Below are positions 27,601 through 36,600 of a stretch of 38,811 nt of DNA, in pieces. Position 1 is the stretch's first letter. Every line of letters begins with the position of its first letter. A program made the translations under genes and the position numbers. The notes below the pieces were generated by a model. It was not told the origin of the DNA, searched no databases, and was given only the letters and a program-made list of their open reading frames with translations. This DNA comes from an uncultured Alphaproteobacteria bacterium (GTDB lineage: Bacteria > Pseudomonadota > Alphaproteobacteria > Rickettsiales > UBA1997), in the NCBI GenBank assembly GCA_903858915.1, contig CAIOKL010000278.1:1-38811 (forward strand). The letters are read 5' to 3'.

Positions 27601-30600
27601 AAAGGCAATGTTGTTGAAAACGCATCTTGCCGTTCGCCTTATTCTAAATTAATTTTCGCTAATAAATGTATTGGAAAAACTAATTGCTCCGTGGGTTTGT
27701 CTGATTTTACAAATTACGATAGTACCAACACTTGCAACCAAACAAATCCTGGCAATGGAGTAAATGGTGAACAAAATGACACGGTTATTAGCTATGGTTC
27801 GGGCGGTGGCGGTGGCGGTGGCAATAATGCGGGAGCTGGAGGCGCTCCAACGAGTTCAATAAATATAAACGGCATTTCGGGAAGTTCATATTACGATAAA
27901 GCATTTCATGTAACTCCGCCAATTCTATCAAATGCGTTAAATAATGGTGTCAAAGTTGATTTAAAAGTGGCTGATACCGGTCAATTCATCGGCAAAAATG
28001 GTTCGGTTAAAATTATCGAATCAACAACTTCTAGTTTCTCAGCCCCGAGAGAATCTAATTACACTTCACCAGGAGAGAATACTCACACCGTTACAGCGGG
28101 TAGTTCTGGACAAAATATTTATATCAAATATGAAATGAGTGGCGCGGGTGGCGGTGGTGGCGGACCAGGTTTGAATCAAGGAACTGACGGCGCCAGCGGA
28201 ACAAAAATGACCAATGGAGTTTTTGTGGTTAAAAATGGCACTATTTTAAAAATTTATGTCGGCGGTGGCGGTGGCGCTGGTAAAACTAAGTGCATTACTC
28301 CGTCAGGGGGTGGAGCGTTTTTAGATCCTAAACTATTTCAACCAAATAACAATATTTTTGCTTACAAAAAACCCGAAAGCAATTTCCTAGTTAAGGCATT
28401 AAGAGGAATCGGATCGATGTTTATTTCTGAAGGTTGGGCGGCGGCTCAACTAAGTTGTTATTTTTATAATAATGTCTGGTCAGATGGATATAGTCCGATT
28501 CTTGTTAATCAACTCGTTAATACTGGCTCATACTCGGCATTAAAATTAAAATGTTATGGATCTTTATCATTTTGTATATGTAGCACCTTTACATGTTTAA
28601 ATAATATAGAAAATACAACAACTTATAATACACAAATAGATCCAAGCGATACACCAATATCGTTGAGATGCAAAGATGGTTATAGAAATAATGGAGAAGG
28701 ACCAAAACTTACTTGCAAAAGAAATTTAACCAATCCTTCGATAAAAGATGAAATCCCAACTGGGAGTTGCATCGCAAATGAATGTTATCTTGATTCATGG
28801 ACGGGATTTAGCCATGGAACTAATATCGTTGAAGGAGCTGGTGCTCTCAATTGTAGTCCCGGCTATACCGCTAGTACTTCACCGGCACCTGGTTATTATT
28901 GCGGAGCTGATGGTTTGAATCAAGGGATCCGTGCGACACAGGTAGGATCTTGCACTCTAAATTCTTGTACGCTTAGCGGAAGTGCATATTCTAATGCAGG
29001 AAGTGTTTCTGGATCTGGTGCAATTAATTGTAATTCTGGTTATACTGCTAGCACCTCTCCAGCGCCAACTTATGTTTGTAATACAAATAGTGGTCCCGCA
29101 ACAGTTAGTGGATCTTGCACTCCAAATTCTTGTACGCTTAGCGGAAGTGCATATTCTAATGCAGGAAGTGTTTCTGGATCTGGCGCAATTAGTTGTAATT
29201 CTGGCTATACTGCTAGCACCTCTCCATCGCCAACTTATGTTTGTAATACAAATAGTGGTCCCGCAACAGTTAGTGGATCTTGCACTCCAAATTCTTGTAC
29301 GCTTAGCGGAAATGCATTTTCTAATGCAGGAAGTGTTTCTGGATCTGGCGCAATTAGTTGTAATTCTGGCTATACTGCTAGCACCTCTCCATCGCCAAGT
29401 TACTATTGCGCAACAAATAACTCTGCCTCAGATGCTACAATTTTAGGATCTTGCACTCTAATCACTTGTTCTTCTAATGCAATTACTGGATTTTCTAGCA
29501 AAACTATAAATTACACAACAGCAGTTACCTCTGATGTTGCTTGTGATTCCGGTTATTCGGGAACGGTATCTTACGGTCCTTGCACTACTCAAGACGCATC
29601 ATTAACTGTTAATGGAACTTGCACCGCAAACCAACCATGCTCAATTCCTGCTGGAAATGGACATGGAGCGCTTGAGATTGCTCCAACTGGAAGTAGAAGT
29701 GGAAGCATTACTTGCAATGCCGGTTCTGGTTACACTGGTTTGGGCGATTTAGCTTATTCTTGCGGTTCGAGTGCTACACCAAAATATACGGGAAATTGCA
29801 ATTGCGCCGCTGGATATTCTAGAGAAGAAACAAATATAGCAAATAGCGCTTGCAATCCAATTTTTTGCATTGCGGCCATTCCACCGGGCGTGACTCAAAC
29901 AGCAGATACAATAAAAATATCAAAATTTGCAAGTTTTACTACAAATAATGTAAATTTCAATGTTATTTATTTGGATATAAGGCAATTTAATACTGAAAAT
30001 TTTAATAATGCAAATAAAATAACAAAAATTATATTAAACAATTATTTATTAAATGTTACTTTTAGAGCTTCGGATAGGTATAATGTTATGTACAATGTTT
30101 CTAATAATGCAATAGTGGATTTAATAAATTTGAGTGCTATAAAACTTAGTACTATAGATAGTGGTTATTATTATTATAATCTTTCAACGAATGATTCCAC
30201 AGCTTTTATTTTTGGTAAAAGTTTAAATTCTGGTGACACTTCTTTAAGTTGTGATAAAACTGGTTATTTAGGAAGCGTCAATTACAATTGTACAACTAGT
30301 GGATTTTTATTTGCCCTTGGAGCTGCAACGAATGCAACTGATAAGAATTCTTGCCCTTGCGATACCGCTGCTAATAATTATACTAAATTATCAGATGGGA
30401 CTTGCGCTAAAATCGAATGCACCATTAATAGTGGTACTGCGGGATTTGTAAGTGGTACTAAAATTCCTTATAACACCTCAACTTCAACAAAAAATTGCAA
30501 CGATCCGCTTTACAATAATTCTCTGACAGCAGATTTCCCAGCTTGTACTAGCATAGCAAATGTCACTCCCATTGCAAATGGAAATGGATGTCAAAAAATT

Positions 30601-33600
30601 TCTTGCTCAACCACAGGAAAAAATGTAAATGTAACGGATAATACAATATATAGAAAAATTAACTCCGCGGGAGTTGATGAGGAGCAAACTTTAACTTGCG
30701 ACACTGGTTATTCAAATGGAGCATCCACGACAATAAGCGCTAAATGTTTAGCAAATATGGTTAATGGCGTTCCTACTACAGGTGCTTTAAGCAATATTGT
30801 TGGAACTTGCTCCGCAATTACTTGCACTGCGCCTCTGGCGAATGGTTATTCAGCTAAAACTGGCTTACCTTATACCGCCTTAATTGGAGCTGGGACAATA
30901 TCATGCGATACAGCCGGTTATAGCGGAAATGCCAATTACACTTGTCAAACTAAAGATGCCGATGTAACCATTACCAAAACTTGCGATTGCGCCACGGGTT
31001 ATGCTAAAAATGGAAGCGGAGTTTGCGTTAAACCATGTACAATTTCTGATGGAAATGGTTATTTAGGAAAAACAATTAATGCTACAGATTCTAGAACAGG
31101 AACTATTACTTGTGGTGGCACTGGTTATTTTACCACTTCGTTTGTCAACTATTCTTGTGATGATGCCGGAACGCCTACAATAGGTGGAAGTTGCACTTGT
31201 GCTTCTGGCTACGCTAATACCTCCTCTGATAGTGCTTGTAAGGCAATTAAATGTCAAACTAGTGCAACCGGATTTAAGGCGAACACCGAAATTTCTTATA
31301 GTACTTCGGTGGCAAATTACTTTTGTAATGATCCGCTGTATAATAATACCGTAACCACAGCTTTCCCAGCTTGCACTGTTCAAGGAAATTTCCTTTCAGC
31401 AATAGCAACAGATAATTATTGCCTTGCAAATAAAATTTCTTGTTCAACCGCAGGAAAAAATGTAAATGTAGCGGATGATAAAATATATAGAATAATTGAC
31501 GCCACGGGAGTTGATCAAGCGCAATCTTTACTTTGCGCTACGGGTTATTCGAATTCGGGAAGTGCAAATATATCAGCTACATGTATTCCGGAAATGTTTG
31601 ATAGAGGTGGAGTATTAGTTCCGAAAACAGGATCTTTAGCTGTTACTGGCACTTGTAATCTAATTACTTGTTCTGCGCCTCCAATCACAACAGGAATCTC
31701 AAAAAACAAAGGTTACAATCCGCTTAGTTACACGGCGTTACCATATTCAGCGGGAGAAAATAATTCAACAATTGCTTGTTCGGGACCAAATTATAAAGGA
31801 TATGCCGGCTATACTTGTACGGCCTACAATTCATTTGCAACGATTACCTCAAAATGTGCTTGTGGTGATGGTTATTCTGAAAATTCTTACGGAGATTGCG
31901 TTGCAATTGTTTGTTATGCTGATGCTGCCAAAGGATATTTAGCAAAAACCGGCTTAAATTATTCTACAGGATCTGGAACAATTGCTTGTGATCAGACTGG
32001 TTATGGTGGAACTGTTAATTATACTTGTACAGCTAATGGTAAAGTTGGTAGCGTTGAAGTTTGCGGTTGTGCCACTGGTTATGCTAAAGATGCAAACAAA
32101 GATTGCGTTAGAATTACTTGTGATATTCCTGCCGGCAATGGATTTAATGCCGGCAAAATTGAATATACAACAACTCAGTTAAATTATTCTTGTAACGCGA
32201 CAGGTTATCGAACCGATACAACCGCTCTTTTTTCTTGTTCAGATAATGGTGTTAGTACAACGGGGAAACTTGGGACAGGACTTAATTCTTGTCTAAGATT
32301 AACTTGCGATATAGATCGGGGCAATGGGTATTCGGCAAAAAGTGGTTTGTATTATTCTACAACAACTAATGGTTATATAGCATCAAATGGCATATATTCT
32401 TCTACAGGAACTGGAACGATCGCTTGCGATCAAACTGGTTATAGCACTGGAACGATTAGATATATTTGTGAAACTCATGGTCATAAGGCAACTATAGTTA
32501 GTGGTGATTCTTGTGCTTGCGCTCCAAATTATTATAAAGATACATATGGCGCTTGCGTTCCGATGACTTGTACTTCAGACACTGATCCGGTGGTGATAGA
32601 AAAAACAGGAGCGATAGAAACAAAAGATTTGCCAATAACAACAAATGGAACGATAGCTTGCGAAACGACTGCTCACACAGGAACCGCAACTTATACTTGT
32701 TCAGAAGATACAACGCGAACACCTCGTGTTGCGAAAGGAATTTTTACAATTGTCACTCCTTGCGCTTGCAAAACTGGTTATGAAGAGAAAGAGGCTGTTT
32801 GTACGAAAATAAATTGCGGAATATTGGCTTCCACCAGTCCAGGATTTGTAGATACGACAGCTCCTTATAGCGCCATCAAAGTAAATTATTTCTGTAACAA
32901 TCCATTGTATGATAACACTGTTTCTGTTGAATTTCCAGCTTGCACAACTTCTGCAGGAATTAATTATACGCCGAATACTGCAACTTCGCCAGCGACTAAT
33001 GTTTGTAAAAAAATTAGTTGTACAATTCCCGCAGATTATCATGTAACACAAACTTCAATATTCGCTAGCGCTTCTAGTGAAAATTTAATATGCGCTACAG
33101 GTTATTCAAATGGATCATCCACAACAATAAGCGTTAACTGCTCGACGGTAAACGCTCAAAGAACTAATTATGATTTAACAATAAGTAGTGTTCCGAAATC
33201 GGGATCTTTAAATAATAAAAATGGGAGTTGCGCTCGATTAGCTTGCACTGTTCCAGCTGGTTCAAATACAACAAAAGACGGAACCTTGGTAGATTTTACG
33301 GGAGATACCACAACCTCTTTAAATTGCATTACTGGCTATGCCGGATCCCCAACTTATACTTGCAAAGGAACTACTACTGCAGTTTATGCGTCCTCCGGAA
33401 CTCCTTGCGCAAAAATTACTTGCACCGTTCCAACTGGAATTACTGGATTTGATTCTGGTACAACTGGTATAGAATTCGGAACTTTTGATTATTATTGCAA
33501 TACCGAAGGTTTTCAAACTTCCACCAAAGCAAATTTTTCTTGCACTGCTAATTCCACTAATCCAACAACAAGCACTGTAGGTACATTTTCTCAAATCTCC

Positions 33601-36600
33601 AACAGTTGCGCAAGAATTACTTGTTCAGCTGATGCTAACAAAGGTTATTCAGCTAAAACTAACTTACCTTATGCCAAAGATGTACTCGGAACAATTGCTT
33701 GCGCAACGCCTAATTATCAAGGAAATGCAAATTATACCTGCACAACTCATGGCGTAACTGCAACAATCACCTCGGCTTGTCAATGTGGAACGGGCTATGA
33801 AAGAAACGCCTACAATTATTGCGTTCCAATTACTTGTAACATTCCAGCTGGAACGGGTTATACAGCTCACTATAGTTTGGATTATACCGGAGCGGGCGTT
33901 TCACGGGATTTTGATTGTGATACCGAAGGTTATTACGGAAAAGTTTCTTATATATGTCCGGGCGGTGGCGTGCGGGCTACTTATACCGATACTTGCACAA
34001 GAGTAAAATGTAATTTACCGCTTAGCGCCAATTCAAACATCGTACCTACAATGGTAAGTGGAAGTGAATATAGAGAAGTTGATTATTCCGCGACTCCTAG
34101 AGAATACACTTGCGGAAGTGGTTTTAGAAAAACACTTGATCTTAATTATGCACAATTAAATCCTACTTACACATGCGTTAAAAATACTAATCTGGCGCAA
34201 CAAAGTAATCCTTCGACGGTTGCTGTTCAAAATGCTTGCGTTGAAATTACTTGTACCGATCCATACACCAATATTACTTATTCATTTAATGGCGGGCAAC
34301 CTCAAATATTTCCTTGCGATACTTCGCGAGGTCTTTGGGGTGAGTCGGAATTAAACTGTAACGAAGCCGGAATTGTTACTAAGACTAAATCCTGTTATAC
34401 GGTGAAATGTTTAATTCCAGCCGATAAAAACACTTCCAGAGACGGAGCTCTTGTTGATTTTTCGGTTGATTTTTTTGGGCTAGATTGCAAACAAGGTTTT
34501 TATTATGAAAACGCAACTAGACCTAAATATAAATGCATTTACACAGCTAATGAAGCCGTTGTAAATCGTGGAGCGTTGACTTTCGAGGGAACTTGTCAAA
34601 GAATTACTTGTACAATACCGACGGAAGGAATTAACTCATTAAATTCAGTTCTCGATAGCACCAGCGTTAATTGGAATGGCGCTGATTACATTACTACAAG
34701 CTGTAGAGAAGGATTCTATCAATCGAATCTAGCGTTACCTCCTAAATATTCATGTTCGGGAGCTAATCCAATTGGCGAATTGAGAGTCATGAATCCTTGC
34801 GCGCCAGTAACTTGTGATCTTCCTGAGCGCTTTGGAATGTTAGCAAAAACTAATTTAGAATATGGTCAAGGAAAGACTACTAGCTGTAACAAATCAGGGT
34901 ATTTTGGAACCGTTACATATAATTGCGTCACCCCAATTACTTTAGGAAAAGGAGTGACATCGGTGGCCTCCTCAACTTGCGTAGAAGCGTCTTGTGTCGC
35001 AAGTGGAAATGTCGTTGCCACATTTAACACCTTCGTAAGTTCTGGATCAGGTGGAGCGGGTGGAATTGGTGGAAAAATTAGCGACCCAATTGCATTTTTA
35101 AGAGGTGGAAATGGTGGAAATTCAACAACTTCGCGCACCTCTGGTTCGGGCGGTGGCGGTGGTTCAGCTTCAATGATTTCGATCGAAAATAGAATTATCG
35201 CTATAGCTGGCGGTGGCGGTGGCGGAGCTGGTGGCGGTGGAGTTGAAAATGCTACAAACGCTTTAACGAAAATTAGTAATACCGAAGATTTAAATGTCAG
35301 ATTAATTGCCAATGTTTTTGGACCTTATTTTATTGGCGAGATGCAATATTCTCCAATCAACATTACGCCTCAAAAAACTACCGGAATTTTATATAATCAA
35401 GCCTCATATCCAGATCCTTTTTCATTAACAATTCCAGGCGGAACCTTCATTAATGATATTTTCTTTGCTTCATACGGAAGTCCAACAATAGATTTTACAG
35501 CTCCCGAATCTTTGATTTTGAAATATGGAACTTGTAATGATTCAAGTTCGTTAACGCAATCAATCAATCAATGTAGCGGTAAATCATCCTGCATAATCAA
35601 TACTAATTCATTTTCTAGATGCCAATCTGAAGCTTCTAAAAAATTTGGTTTAGTTGCATCTTATTATTATCAAGAGCCAACTCTTCAAGTGATAAACTCA
35701 GCGGGACTTCCTGCTTATAGTTTAAAAGAACGCTACAATAATCAAACTATTCCAGCAACTAATATGAGCAATGGTCAAGTTTATACTTTCTTATTAAACA
35801 AAGAAGATAATATTTGGTTCAAATATCCTTATTTAGCCGATGAATATTTAATCTCAGAAGCTGTTTCTGGTAACAAAATTAAAATTAAATTTCATAGAAC
35901 AAACACCACCTTTTCTCCAAGATTAAAAATTAACGGAATATCTTCTACAATTTCAAAACTAGATGAATCGGGACAGCCTATTTCTCTAAGCGTTGGTTAT
36001 ATTAATCCTACTAAAATTTATATTTTAACTAAATATTCAGATAGGTGGATAATAAGAGAATATATCTCTCAAGAAGTTGCTGGAGCATTGCCGAGTGGAG
36101 AGCGGGTTCCTCCTAGTAGAAGCTGTATGACAAACAAAATCTCTTCGACCGGGGCTGTTAATGTAATGTGGAGTTTACCAAATTCTTCTTGTATAAACAG
36201 ATGTCCAGGATATAACATGAGGGATAACATTGGTGATGATAGAATTGGGGTTGGAGCAACAAAGCATTCAACTTCAGCGGGTGAAGGTATAGTTTATTGG
36301 AGTGATACATTGCCAAACAATTGGAGTTATAAGAAATTTAAATCGAATGTATCCAGTTCTGACGCTAACGGTAGGAAGGTTTTTCAAGAAACTGAAGATA
36401 CTCTTACTCCTTTGAATTTCAGGGAAAATCGTTCGGGACCATATTTTGCATTAGCTAGATTCTGTAATGGAGATGGGTCTTGGAATGCGCCAATTCCACT
36501 TTGTGTTTACAATAATGCAAATTCTACTAATTCTGCCATTACTCCCGTATTGAATGGAACCTCTTATATTTCGGGAGAAAGTCAATCATATCTAAAAGTT

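Larger units (their letters stand above)
28594..34995 (+). repeat. Array of about 30 cysteine-rich modules in the giant protein
   Basis: Residues 2314-4448 divide into about 30 units of 50-90 residues (one has an insertion). Each begins after a short I-T-C-like junction and contains a cysteine before a G-Y/F, an aromatic-x-C strand, and a last cysteine just before the next junction. Many carry the phrases GNGYSAKTGLPY, TIACDQTGY, YTC and CATGYAKN. The pattern C...GY...Y-x-C...G...C recalls Sushi/CCP domains, and the C-x-C-x-x-GY...C tails recall EGF-like units; neither assignment is secure. Several sub-types recur in a fixed order, so whole blocks were duplicated. Confidence 0.75.

Noticed and set aside
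28982..29446. A 154-codon frame inside the giant gene in another reading frame
   Set aside because: It exists only because the 165-bp repeat has no stop in that frame in any copy; the encoded sequence is simply repetitive and the main frame has the cysteine pattern.
28783..29466. CRISPR array
   Set aside because: The repeats are 165 bases, directly adjacent without unique spacers, and code in frame for protein modules.
34866..35312. A proline-rich reverse-strand frame that looks like a proline-rich protein
   Set aside because: It is the reverse-strand reading of glycine codons of Gly-rich domain 2.
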